A stretch of 64,000 nucleotides of DNA from Gonocerus acuteangulatus. Taxonomy: Eukaryota; Arthropoda; Insecta; Hemiptera; Coreidae. Numbering within the stretch: position 1 is the first letter of the stretch; the number at the start of each line of letters is the position of its first letter. Where the stretch lies: NCBI GenBank assembly GCA_946811695.1, contig OX328123.1, positions 47,390,253 through 47,454,252 on the forward strand, written 5' to 3'. The notes beneath the pieces are model-generated. The model saw nothing but the letters and a program-made list of their open reading frames with translations, was not told the DNA's origin and searched no databases. The translations under genes and the position numbers were made by a program. This document shows, piece by piece, positions 9,372 through 20,180 of the stretch.

Positions 9372-12084
9372 TACATATTGTCTGCTTCTAAGGAAAGATA
9401 AAATGCACATGAAATTCATATTTATTACTTTATTAGAGCAAATTAACCGATTTAATTATTGAAATCGCTCTGTACAATATATCATCTCATTACTAGAAAA
9501 TGGTGACCCGATTTAGGATTTTTTAATTTTAAGAACAAACAAACACAGGATTTGATGGTCAAAATTCATTCGGAGCAACACGATTTCTATATTTTGATAT
9601 ATTCAGAATAAATGCTTCACGTCCATCTGACTCCTCTTTATTATCACATGAAAAAGAAAGTTGGATGTAACCCTGCCTGTAATATATTTCTACGAATAGG
9701 TGAGAACTGTAACAATTCCTTGTGCAGGCCTTTCCTTCTTTTCAGGTGGGCTTGAAACCTGCAGAGCATTTTGAGTAAATTTTTGGAAATCTAAATTTGC
9801 AAATATATAACATCTTTAATTCTCCTTTATCCAATGTTTTTATTTATTTTGCTATTTTATTTATTTTTACTTTACTTTTTATATTATTCGTGTGCATACA
9901 TGTTTCTTTGTTATATTTTGTATTGTAATTTCACTGTGATACTGCAATTATTTATCTGTAACCCTCTTTATATACTCCCTCCCTCATCGTATTCAGATTG
10001 CCCATAACCACATCATCCATTACATTCACACATTTCTTCATTTTATTTTTTGGTTTTATTGAACTATTACTCAAACCAGATTAGGCTTCTAATTCTGTAA
10101 TGTTATAATAGTTTGTCATTATTTAAGGGACAGATATAACAGAATGAAGTTTTCATTTCCGTTCATTCCTTCAATTAACACAACGATTGCTGAATTTAGC
10201 AAGGTTAGTATTTTGTGGTCTTCGGAAAAACGTTCCACAGTTATAACAGTTTTTTTTTTTTTTTTTTTTTAAAAAAAGAGGCCCGGTGGAACTAAAATCT
10301 CACAAAACGGTAGGAGGTAGCAATAATCAGGCTTAGAATTGTTAACTGCTTACTGACTCATGGATAAGACAGAATGACCAAGATGCTTACATTGCAACCA
10401 AGGTCTTAAATTGCAAATACCACACAACGTAGTTGTCAATTATCTCCAGGTAGCCCTTACATCGACACATCATTATTCAGAGATACGCAACATAACTCTA
10501 AAATTTAATAAAATCTATAAAATTCAAATATAGTTGAGTTTCAATTGAATATACATACTTGTAATCCAATTTTAAACAGACATTCCACCAGAAGAAAATT
10601 ATAAAACGTATGTATATTATTTTAATTTGAAGCCATTTTCTTTTATATCTGTTTATTTTCTATTATTTTATTTATTATTATTATGTATAATTTATTTTTG
10701 TTTTCTTTTTTATTTATTTTTTTGTACTGGGACTGATTTGATAAGCCATAAAACTGCTAAGGAGACCATCACCAAAGTTGCGGGATGCTAAAAAACAAAT
10801 CAACAATTAAAAAAGAGAAGATTCTGTTGAATTTATTCATTTATTTATTAAGAGCATCGCTCAGGCGATTTTCTCTTTAATGAGATAACATATTAACTCG
10901 ATACAACATTTCTGTTGAATAGACACTCTTTCACCGTTCATCTGATCGGATTAAAAGCGCAATCGTCTATTCCTTGCAAGGATTCCGTCGTTCATTGTTG
11001 GTCAAGGGATTTGGTCTGCTTGAGAGGTCTTAGCCGGACCACTCAAGTCTTGTACTCTATGAATCAGAAGTCGGCGAGCTGGAACAGATAAGGGAAGCAA
11101 AGCGTTTCGAGAGGAACAATAAGCCCAGCTAGATGAAACAATACAATATTTGCATGAAAATCAGCATAATACCATACTCAGCTGATTAGTAGTTATCCGT
11201 GCATGATAAACAACTCCAGAATTATCCGCTTATCCTCCAAAGTACTTTATGATGGATGGATGCATTTAATCTAGAAGTATCTCACTAAACTTCCATGTAG
11301 CATGTGCAGAACCTACAAATAGAATGTCATCAACAACAATTTTCCCAAATGAAAGTAAATTTTGTCAATTTACGAACAGTCTCTCCAAACCTTCATCGAT
11401 CTAACTATCCATGTTCCAAAAATATGTCGTAAAAATTAGTTATACTAATCCCAGTCCATAATTTTTTTTACAATTATGAAATTAGACACATGTTGATCTT
11501 TGTACAACATAATAAAATGCTCAAAGTCATTAAATCTTTTGAAGGGGAAGGCGTCTCATCGTAAACGAATGAGTAACATATCCGTTTCTTGTATAATTTT
11601 ATTTATTTATCGCACCGCATGTTTGGCGAAGTGCATTTTTTTCGATACTTTTCAGTAGAGGGCGATGTATAATAGGTTTTGTCTAGTAGTTTTTTGTATA
11701 AGGAGATGAGTGTTGCAGGAGTTTCAGTTTTTCACCTATGGATCCGTTGAAGAAATTCCCTGGTCCCCATGGATGTTTTGGAAGGAAGTAGCTAGGCACT
11801 AATGACGTACATGTCTATGTGACGTAAAAAAAAAATATCTTGGGATTAATGCTGATGCCGCCCCTAAGTACCCCATCACACCTCTGAAATTTATTTTGAA
11901 TCGGGTAAAGATTCTTTGAAATATTTTGCCAAAATATTCCATGTACCTGCCTTTAAAAGGTTGTCTTAATCCATTCAACGATGTTTTTCCTCAGGTGTAA
12001 ATTACTTGGATTTTTTTAAAATTATTATTATTATTATTGGTATTTCCACGGCATTGGAAAACCACCAAAAATTTGGAGTTACAT
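9372..12084. other. Long AT-rich stretch without recognisable gene
   Basis: No frame of note. A block at 10740-10800 (GGAGACCATCACCAAAGTTG) is shared with 30670-30710 and resembles the 3' terminus of a LINE or SINE family followed by an A-rich tail. A (T)n(A)n tract lies at 10250-10278. The region 10890-11130 is less AT-rich but not identified. Confidence 0.45.
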
Positions 12085-12345
12085 ATTTTATTCCAATCGC
12101 GGAGTTTCTACCTGTTCTAGAATCGACGTTATAGGCAAAAAGTTTACATTTTATTTTTATTTTCAGAACCTTTTCTTACAAGTGCCTTCTGAGATAATAC
12201 AATTGTTATTTTTATTGTTAGAAAAAGTAAGCTCTCTTGTTTTTAAAGAGCTCAAAGACGTAAAAATTGGATTATCTTAAGACAAGATATTGAATTTCAA
12301 AACGACTCGTAAATTTTTCGCTTACAAATATTTAGGCTCTTCAAT
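12085..12345 (+). repeat. Interspersed repeat E, copy 1
   Basis: Diverged but collinear with 22765-23010. Shared landmarks are TTCCAATCG.GG.GTTTCTA, GTTTACATTTTATTTTTATT, GACGTAAAAATYGGATTAT and ATATTGAATTTCAAAA. The partner sits inside the TIR element at 22480-27195, so this copy may be a remnant of the same or a related DNA transposon. The frame is broken here and no protein is recognised. Confidence 0.75.
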
Positions 12346-12897
12346 TATTTAAAATAATCATATTTAATAAATAAATAACTTAGCAATAAGTGAATCAGTT
12401 TTCTTTTGAGAAAAATGATTATTTTTATGTTTGAAAATGACTTTTTACATTATGGAGAAGTGAAAAGATGTTTGTAAGCTCGCTTTTATCCTTTGATATT
12501 AGGGAAGAAAGTGCTCATCTTGTTTCTTGTTGTTCCTTTTGTTACGGAAAAATCTATAATGTAATTCTCTTCCAGCTGTGTTGAAATGTGTTATGAATAT
12601 GGACAAGTGATATGAAGTCATTTCCTTTTATTCACCCTCCACTCTAAGGAAAAATGAGCTTTCAAGAATGGAATGATATTTCCTCGCACACGATTTCTAA
12701 CCATTTGCTCCCTCGGTATCATTTCACGCGTAACACCTGGCATATCTTTGAAATAGTCAACAATTTCTCCATTCGAAGGTGGGAAGATCTTAATATTGCA
12801 CCTCCTTAAATTATAGAATATATTTGAGGACCCCAGAGGTCGAGGGGTCTAAGAAACAAACAAAAAATGTTTTGAGGAAAATTGAGTCAAAGTTGAA
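12346..12897. other. No gene seen
   Basis: AT-rich and featureless on both strands. Confidence 0.55.
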
Positions 12898-13129
12898 CAT
12901 ATTGCACTAGTATTTCTAGAGTGACACAACTCAAAAATCGGTGTTTTGCAGTTATGACTATAAAAGACATGGGAAATATTTCTTTATCAACCACAGTTTG
13001 TACACCAGAGGGCACTTGTTCCATCCTTTCTGTATTAATGCTATGCCCCCTACATAGGCAAGAGTTACACATTTGCAGTGGAGTTTTATTTTGAGTTGTA
13101 TAATTTTAGGAATACTAGTGCTATTTGTG
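12898..13129. mobile_element. MITE family D, copy 1
   Basis: About 40-bp terminal inverted repeats reading ATATTGCACTAGTATTTCTA and continuing through GTGACACAACTCAAAA. The 232-bp body contains CCCCCTACATAGGCAAGAGT. Further copies are at 15906-16163 (258 bp) and 50612-50907. No coding capacity. The target-site duplication is unclear, so the superfamily is not assigned. Confidence 0.85.
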
Positions 13130-14655
13130 GTGATAGCAAAAACTAGATTATTGCAGTTCCGATCATAATAGAACAATCCTCAGGTCCTTAGTTGTTTATT
13201 ATCGATGATACATAATAGGCAACCTCGTCCGGCTTATGGTTAATATGCAAAATTATTGGAGGATCCTCACATACACCCCTTAATTTTCTTCTGGATTGAA
13301 TATTACAAAAGTGAATATACTCAAGAGAACAGTAGCTAGGTGGCAACAGCTGTTAAGAAAATAACTGGATCTCTTCACCACCCACAAGATTACGGTGTTC
13401 ACAACCTGAATCCAACTCGCTTATTTTAAAAATGTCACTTAGACCCCTTGACTTATGGGCTCTCATTTGGTTTAAGGTAATTCAAGGAAATAAAAACATT
13501 TAGAAAAATTTCTGTAAATTAATTAAACTTTTTCGTTAATTTCAAATAATTATTATTTCTTTTATAACATAGTGAAAGCACATTATTTAAGCACCAAAAT
13601 TAAAATCTTTGTGTAGATTCGTTTTCGTTGCTTGCACGTTTTCCGATGACACTATCTTCTTTATTTCGTCTCCCGACTCGGGCATCTGAAAAACTTCAAA
13701 CCTACGTCACTGATGTCGAGAAATGAGAAATGTTAAATCGCTTGGTCGTTTGGTGACATTGTCACCAAACTCTGATTTTATTGTCACCGTGACAATGACT
13801 TCGATAGTCGAAGAGTCGTTATAAAATAAATAAAAATCAGAGTTTTTAAAGAGGCCAAATATTTCTGATTTAGTAACTTGATAATTGATTATTATTTTGC
13901 TAGTATTGGTAATTATGTGATTCCTCTCTATATGCGTGTTTAAATATTTACAATGGGCTACAAAATGGCAAAAAATATAAATATATAATGCCTGTAATAA
14001 ACGTATGAAAGTAATCATTTTAAATATCATAGGTTGAGGTTAATCAACAAAAACATTTACATCGGCACTGCCATTCACAACACAAATGATTACTCAGTTT
14101 ATCCTATGATTATGTTAAATGAAAACGTATGAACGCTATTAATCAAATATAATGTAAATAAGGGCTACAAAAGCTTCTAAGCCTTCGAATTTACAAGTAA
14201 CTTGTTAAACCGAGTTAAATCTGTCTTACACAGGCTTAATCTTTGGCTTAATACCTCATGTATAATAATGTTTCATATTAAATGACTTGGAGAAAGCTAA
14301 ATCCTGGTATGGTAGAAGGGGTAAGCCATTAATCTTACCCGATTTTTTCTGTTTTGCAAGTAACATTTAGGAAAGTGGATGGGGATAGTTCTTCCATCAT
14401 TCCATGTCAAGCAAAGAGAAAGATCCTCTGTAAAATCCTGCAGAAAACAATCAACAAATGACTCTGGACAGTCTCTGGAAAATAATTAACTGAAATCCAT
14501 AAAATGCTGGCAGTGATGTTACCATTGGACAATTGTCATTCCCGTTTATTCGTTATCTGTTAGATTCACCATTTTATCACATTTATTTAATTTAACTGTA
14601 TATGAACAAAACTTTATCAATACCTATGTCACGTTTATAAGGAGCTATGTGCATT
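13130..14655. other. No recognisable gene
   Basis: A 107-codon frame on the minus strand at 13707-14030 has no recognisable domain. It spans a local repeat of 'TTGTCACC' words near 13755-13795, and I do not regard it as a gene. The rest is AT-rich. Confidence 0.5.
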
Positions 14656-14775
14656 TCTTTTTTCGTGCTTAACGACAGATCAACTATTGGGCTAACTATC
14701 TTGGGCAGCCGGACTACCTACAGGTTGCCTGTCCCCTTTCTATTAGAGCTCGTTGTTGGTCACCCATTTAAAATA
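14656..14775 (-). mobile_element. 5S-derived SINE, truncated copy
   Basis: The minus strand reads ATGGGTGACCAACAACGAGC, then a body with GGCAACCTGTAGGTAG and ATAGTTGATCTGTCG. This matches the 3' two-thirds of the element at 42572-42770 but lacks most of the 5S rRNA-like head, keeping only the GGGTGACC end of it. Confidence 0.65.
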
Positions 14776-14938
14776 ACTTCTCTTTAAATTAAAAAAAAAA
14801 AAAATGCCAATGTATTCTAAGAATTCTAGGAAACACAAAATGGGGAGCAGGCAGAAAATTAATCCCTCTCTCGATGTTTAACTAGGTCTCTTCTGGATAA
14901 TACTTAAACACTCATCTGCCAAGCCCACTGCACACAAA

Positions 14939-15475
14939 ATGCTAAACACAGGTAATCACGAAGTATTATTACAAAATAAATCTTACACAAGGGATATCAT
15001 ACAAAACCCTATAGATACCCAATACAAAATGAATAAAAAGCATGCTCGACCTTTTTCTTTAAAATATTTAGAAATAGAGGACATTACAAACCTTCCAACA
15101 CAACCATTACATAAACAGACTACATTACATACACCCCTATGGCTCATAAAAATACACAAAAGACAAATCGTTCTATAAAAAGTCAAACATATTATCAAAA
15201 CCTACACAACTAATTTATTTGATTTCCCTAGTCGAAAATAATTTTGTCCTTGAATACACCGACGGGTCAAGTGAAAAAAAATGTCATTGGATCGGCAGCT
15301 ATTGTGTGTAAATGGCACTATCTACAAGCAAAAACTCCCTGCACTGCACAACATACTGGAAGCTGAACTCTATGCAATATTTCTTGCCCTCACTAACACT
15401 CCTTTATCAAACTTCTCAAATATCACCTGTACGCACTTACTAGTCGTAATAGCACTGGTTCTTAAAAGAATTTAA
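14939..15475 (+). pseudogene. LINE ORF2 fragment (RNase H region)
   Basis: The upstream frame (14939-15175) resembles the linker between reverse transcriptase and RNase H of I-group LINEs. A second region from about 15240 encodes 'EYTDGS', the first RNase H motif. After a frameshift near 15300 it encodes 'HNILEAELYAIFLAL', matching the 'IYTAELYGILLGL' segment of the intact LINE at 55488-59117. So the D and E of the RNase H site are recognisable but in different frames. The fragment is flanked by AT-rich DNA, truncated at both ends and clearly dead. Orientation is opposite to the intact LINE. Confidence 0.75.
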
Positions 15476-15905
15476 ATTTTTAACTTTTTTAAAACAAAAT
15501 ATATTTTTGAGTCTATAATTTATATTTATAATTATAATGTGCCATATTATATTACTAAACATGTATTTAATTAATATTAAATTTTTATTTGATTGGGAGC
15601 TTGCAATTTTATTTCAATCTTATATTTACTTTAAAAACGAATTTATTTTAATATACTCGCGAATAGGAGATGATGGGTATTTAGGCTGAAGAAAAGGAGA
15701 ACGTAGGCTTAAAGGGAAATAGAATTGAGCTCCGTTCCTTTTAGAGATCACTTTCATGATATGAACTTATCTGAAATAATTTTTAAGGAAATTCCGGCTT
15801 TTAGTGAGAGCAGAATTTCCCATGGCACCCATTTTAAACGTAGAATGATTTCCATTATAACTAGGCGAGATGCTTTAAAAATTTAAGTTTGGAATTTTCA
15901 GTTAT
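15476..15905. other. No gene seen
   Basis: AT-rich, no motif recognised. Confidence 0.55.
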
Positions 15906-16163
15906 CATATCGCGCTTGTATTTCTAATGTGACACATCTCAAAAATCGGTTCTATTCACACCGTCATAGTTATGACTATGACAGACATATCCCTTTATCA
16001 ACCATCAAAACTGTATGCACCTAGATTCAGAGCTTGTACAACTGAAGGCTCTTGTTTCACCCTTCCTGTCTTAATTCTAAGGCCCCTACATAGGTAAGAG
16101 TGACACATTTTCAGTTGAGTTTTTTTTTGAGTTGTGTCACTTTAGAAATTCTAGTGCGATATG
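15906..16163. mobile_element. MITE family D, copy 2
   Basis: Ends CATATCGCGCTTGTATTTCT and the inverted AGAAATTCTAGTGCGATATG. Body collinear with 12898-13129 plus about 26 bp extra. Confidence 0.85.
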
Positions 16164-16344
16164 TACTACACTTTAAGAGCCTGCAAAGAGGTATACAGGA
16201 GGAGGAGAAGTTGCTAAACTTAAATGTCTTTTAATTTTAATATCCTTTTTCTGTAAATGTACACGATTATATCATGTTACAAGGAAAGCATCGAACAACG
16301 AAGAAAGTTCTAAGACTTGATAATATCAGTACTATTCATAAACA

Positions 16345-16558
16345 GGGGTCTCCCGTGGTCTAGTGGCTAGCGCGCTAGATTCATAAGCGGAAGATGGTGG
16401 GTTCGATCCCCACCGGCGACAAGAATTTTCTCATCTCAGGGTTCGCTGAGAAATTCCTGGCTGCACCCTGGACGTCGGTGCTAATTGCCAAGAATTGTCA
16501 ATGCGCCGTAAAAAAAAAAAAAATAAAAAAAAAAATAATAAAAAAAAAAAAAAACAAC
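16345..16558 (+). mobile_element. SINE2 (tRNA-Met-like), with exact target duplication
   Basis: The head TCCCGTGGTCTAGTGGCTAG is a tRNA box A. An anticodon-loop-like TTCATAA (CAT, Met) follows, and GGGTTCGATCCCCACC is a near-consensus box B. The body ends in CAATGCGCCGTA and an A-rich tail. A 14-bp duplication (ACTATTCATAAACA) flanks it exactly at 16331-16344 and 16559-16572, which fixes both ends and shows LINE-type insertion. Other copies are at 44187-44388 and, as a 3' fragment, 30290-30337. Confidence 0.93.
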
Positions 16559-16569
16559 ACTATTCATAA

Positions 16570-16655
16570 ACATGAGGCCTTCTAGTGAATACTAGAAGGC
16601 CTCATGTATTATGACTATCCAGACAGTATGTCTCATGGCTGTAGACATACTGTCT
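16570..16655. repeat. Two adjacent perfect hairpins
   Basis: The first hairpin has 17-bp arms (16570-16586 and 16591-16607, ACATGAGGCCTTCTAGT) with a GAAT loop. The second has 13-bp arms (16621-16633 and 16643-16655, AGACAGTATGTCT) with a 9-nt loop. Both stems are perfect. The first stem overlaps the right target duplication of SINE2. No poly(T) tract typical of a pol III terminator follows. Function unknown. Confidence 0.85.
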
Positions 16656-17151
16656 ACAGACTCATCAAGGTAATTAAACAGAAAATTCCGCATTCATTTA
16701 TTGTATGACTTTCCAAACTTTTGTATCGGATGGTGGTATAGTTATCTGTAATCTAATAGCATTTGTCACTTGATGATGTCATTTTCACTTTCTTAATACA
16801 GTGGTGGGGCCACCGATTTGGCCCAATTTTTTTTCTGGTGATTTTGGATCGAAAAATAGTCGACATATGTCCGAGCGCTCCGTCAATGCGCCTTAGGAGC
16901 CAAGAAATAAAATAAAATATGTCTAAAATGCTTTATTTTATATATGGAGCTTAGAAAATTATATCGACATAATTTTTTCACATGGAACTTCCAAGTATAA
17001 AAAATTAAGCAATCCAAGTCTTAAGCAATTAAGAACCAAATCAGAAACGTATTTACAATACTATTTAAAAAAATAATAACAGCGATTTATTTAAAGTACA
17101 AAATAGGTAGAATTAAGTATAAAACTCTATAATATATATTTGTAAAATATA
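16656..17151. other. No gene seen
   Basis: Nothing recognised except a short TCAATGCGCCTTAGGAGC near 16884, which resembles a SINE2 3' end. Confidence 0.5.
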
Positions 17152-17361
17152 TCCATTATATAAAAATGAGTCGCTAAATGTGTTGGTAAGCGCAAATCCC
17201 GAGAGCAGCTGAACTGATTTCGCTAATTCTTTTCTTATAATATTCCTTGAAGTACAATATTCCTTGAGGATGGTTCTTACGGAGAGTAAAATTTAAAAAA
17301 AATGGCCTGAAAAAGTCTTTTCGTGTTTTTTTTTTACTTCGTTAACGCAAATTCATTCGGA

Positions 17362-17570
17362 GGCCCGGTGGCCGTGAGTGTTAAGGTGTGAGCACTTAAC
17401 ACTCCGTGTTAAATGTCATGGGTTCGATTCCCACTAGGGGGTGATGGTTTTTCTTTAGAAAAAAGAAAAGGTATCAACCCTATCCTGGCTAGAAAAGGGT
17501 GTTAAACTCTAGATAACCCATCCCAAAATATATAGTTAATAATAGTGGGTAAACGTAGTTTATAACTTTA
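17362..17570 (+). mobile_element. SINE3 copy inside the Helitron
   Basis: GAGGCCCGGTGGCCGTGAGT head, box B ATGGGTTCGATTCCCACTAG, and the usual body and TTAATAATAGTGGG tail. Target duplication not clear. It is directly followed by a second copy. Confidence 0.85.
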
Positions 17571-17591
17571 ACAGTAGTAATAAGAACATGT

Positions 17592-17799
17592 GGAGGCCCG
17601 GTGGCCGTGAGTGTTAACGCTTGGGAACTTAACACTCCATGCCAAGGGTCGTTGGTTCAATTACCACTATGGGGTGGTGGCTTTTCTTCAGAAAAAAGAA
17701 AAGGCATCAGCCCTATCCTGGCTAAAAAAGGATGGTAACCTATAGACAACCCGTCCTAAAATTCTCAGTTAATAATAATGGACGTTAAAATTTAAATAG
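17592..17799 (+). mobile_element. SINE3 copy with 12-bp target duplication
   Basis: Same family as the copy just upstream. ATAAGAACATGT occurs exactly at 17580-17591 and 17800-17811, so this is an independent insertion next to the first rather than a tandem duplication. Box B is slightly decayed (GTTGGTTCAATTACC). Confidence 0.9.
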
Positions 17800-18208
17800 A
17801 TAAGAACATGTAATCACTAGGTGACAATAGAAGCATATGTTAATAATGCAATTTAAATTAATTTATAAGTAAAAAATACCCCACTTTTTTATATTCCCAT
17901 ACAAAAAATGCGTCAAGGTCAATTTGAACTTTAATAACATACCATAAAGTTTAAGTGTTAGTGGAGGGGTTCTCGCAACTTAAAACAATTGAGTGACGTT
18001 AGTATCGTATAAATATTAATGTCAATATTTATAAGATGGTAACATTACTCAAAAACAAATTGTCTATGGTAAAATGTAAATTTTCTGTGGTAAAATGACA
18101 CTTTAAATGTAAACGCATCTTTGCTGTGCATCTATAATATTACTAAATCTAAAAACCACAAATTTATATAAAATTACAAAAGTGTTGTTTGTTTGTGACT
18201 TGATAAAT

Positions 18209-18636
18209 ATGCCTCCTATAAGGCGGCGGACAACTTTAGGCAGAAGAACCCGAAATGCAATGACTCAGATTAATTATCAATCTAATCGTACTGCCTAGGA
18301 ACGTGAAGATCGCAATGAACGTGAAAGAATTCGGTTAAGACAGACCCGTGAAGCGCGACATTCGGCTAATAATGGTGCAAGTTTGAATCGAGCTGCTTTC
18401 TGCTACGATATGTCAATCTATTACAGTGCCCACAGCTGTGTTACTGTTGGACCTATGAACTCAGTTTGACTATAAACAAATCCCAGGGGCAGTCATTGTT
18501 TGTGGTATTAATCTAGAAAACCCATGTTTCTCGCATGGTCAATTGTATGTTGCCTGTTCCCGTGTTTGTGCTCTACTTGTTTACGCGCCAGGTAATCAAA
18601 CAAAAAATATCGTGTACCATAAAGTAAAAATGAAAC
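18209..18636 (+). pseudogene. Helitron Rep-helicase remnant (both ends only)
   Basis: From the ATG at 18209 the frame reads 'MPPIRRRTTLGRRTRNAM', the usual basic start of insect Helitron polyproteins. It is followed after an in-frame TAG near 18296 by an Arg/Glu-rich segment and 'LNRAAFCYD'. After a deletion the frame resumes at about 18510 with 'NLENPCFSHGQLYVACSRV' and 'YAPGNQTKNIVY', the C-terminal end of the helicase domain (SF1 motif VI region). The Rep HUH nuclease and helicase motifs I-V, more than a thousand residues, are absent. A dead internal-deletion derivative. Confidence 0.88.
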
Positions 18637-18910
18637 TCAATTTAGAATAAGTAAAAATAAAATGAAATATAATAAATAGGTATCATAATAAGAAATCTGA
18701 AATTTTAATTTTCATTGTGATTTTTTAGTCACTATTAAAAGAATTTTAAGTGTTTTATAATTTTTATTTTTTGACATAATGTAATTGTTGACTTATTAAC
18801 TTTCTTTTTTTATCTTACTTGCTGACCCAGTGTCACGAATAGCAGAATAAGTATTAAAAAAAATTAAAGAATCGATTGTTAGGCGGTACGAAGTTCGCCG
18901 GGTCAGCTAG

Positions 18911-19669
18911 TTTATAAATAAAATAAGTAAACATTTTATTCTTATTGATTCTACAGCTTTCATTAACATACTTGACTTACAATACAATCGAGTGATCTCG
19001 ACACTCTAATTCCCATTGGTTTATCTGGGTTTGACTCCCAATCCCGAACCTGCCCTGTAAGTGAACTAAATGTTATTGTACCTGTCTGAATTGCTTCCGG
19101 AGCTAGTAATCCTGTCCTTGGCATGAATAGGGCATCTCAGAAGGACATTTCATACTGTCGCTTTATCCTGAATGCTTCTAGTTATTAGAAGTCTCTGCTT
19201 CACTCACATCTATCCATATAATGCATCTTTCTCAAACCTCAGCTCATTATTTTGAGTATTATTCATCTATGTTTTATTTTTTTATAATTTTCAGTAAATT
19301 ATATAGTATTGTGAGGATCATTTTACTTCTATACGGCAAGGTCCATCTTGGTTCCTTGGCTGGATAAAGGTCTAGAGGTTTTTCTGATCTTTAGCGTTCA
19401 TTTCATTAAACTTTCTTTGTAAACTCTGTAGACAAGATGCCCCATCGCGGTGCAGTAAAAGTTGGGGTTTACTCTAAAAAAAAAAATAAATTCAAATTAA
19501 CAATTGAGTCAGCTATACATTACAAATATAAACGACTATTTCTATTTATATAGGTTATTTTAAACTAATTATACAGGAATGCAGTTCTTGCGAGACGGGC
19601 TTTCTATTTAATTGCAGCTACTGGTGGAGTATAATGAATTGTAAGGGCTTCAATCTTATACCTTAACAG
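18911..19669. other. No gene; tail of repeat A
   Basis: About 80 bp at 19540-19620 resemble the right end of repeat A (TTTATATAGGTTATTTTAAA and following). Otherwise nothing recognised. Confidence 0.5.
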
Positions 19670-20180
19670 TTATCTGTACCCACCAAAGAAACTAACGCTG
19701 AAACAAAAGGCCAAGTTCCAGGCTCTCCCAAAAACAGTTTGCCTTTGAATGTTGTGATATCGTAGTATTGGGCCAAGTTTAAAGCTGTTAATACCTTGTC
19801 AAGAACCTAATAATACCCTCTCACTTGTTTGTGCATTTCCAACTTGACCAGTTTTCGTTAAATGATGGCCGGATGACGATCGGATTTATTATAAAATTTC
19901 TGGCATTTCAGGCCATTTTATTTTTATTATAAAATTTTAGATTCAGGCTCCTTGGGTAACAATTCAGGGTTATTATTAACTCTTTAATGACTTAAGACGA
20001 TCGGGCTTGTGTGAACTCTATATAAGTTAAAATGGTCATTATTTAACGAAAACTGGCCAAGTTTGAAATCCACAAATAAGTCAGAGGGTTATTAGGTTCT
20101 TTACAAGGTATTAAGGGCTTGGTCTCTTTTTAGGTAACATGATCTCTTTTTTTAATCGTTAGTTTTTTCGAGGGATATCA
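19670..20180. mobile_element. Foldback MITE-like element, single copy
   Basis: An inverted repeat of about 100 bp. The left arm at about 19785-19873 (TTAATACCTTGTCAAGAACC .. CCAGTTTTCGTTAAATGATG) pairs with the right arm at about 20030-20112. Weaker pairing extends outward to about 19670 and 20180 (AAACTAACG words). A further small palindrome lies in the centre (TTTATTATAAAAT). No coding capacity. Exact ends and target duplication are uncertain. Confidence 0.7.

Larger units (their letters stand above)
17152..18910 (+). mobile_element. Internally deleted Helitron
   Basis: It begins TCCATTATATAAAAATGAGT, the arthropod Helitron 5' end pattern, preceded by A. It ends with a GGCG..CGCC hairpin (18882-18898) and CAGCTAG followed by T, as expected for A/T target insertion. 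Inside are the first about 70 and the last about 40 codons of a Rep-helicase polyprotein (18209-18636) and two SINE3 insertions (17362-17570 and 17592-17799). Helitrons move as rolling-circle elements using the Rep nuclease and helicase in trans. This copy has lost both catalytic regions and could only be mobilised by another copy. Confidence 0.88.

Noticed and set aside
13707..14030. 107-codon minus-strand frame
   Set aside because: No recognisable domain, low-complexity local repeats, no start or splice context.
16346..16420. Functional tRNA gene
   Set aside because: Box A and box B are good, but the acceptor stem does not pair and a SINE body with an A tail and target duplication follows. 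The same holds for 44187, 52183 and the SINE3 copies.
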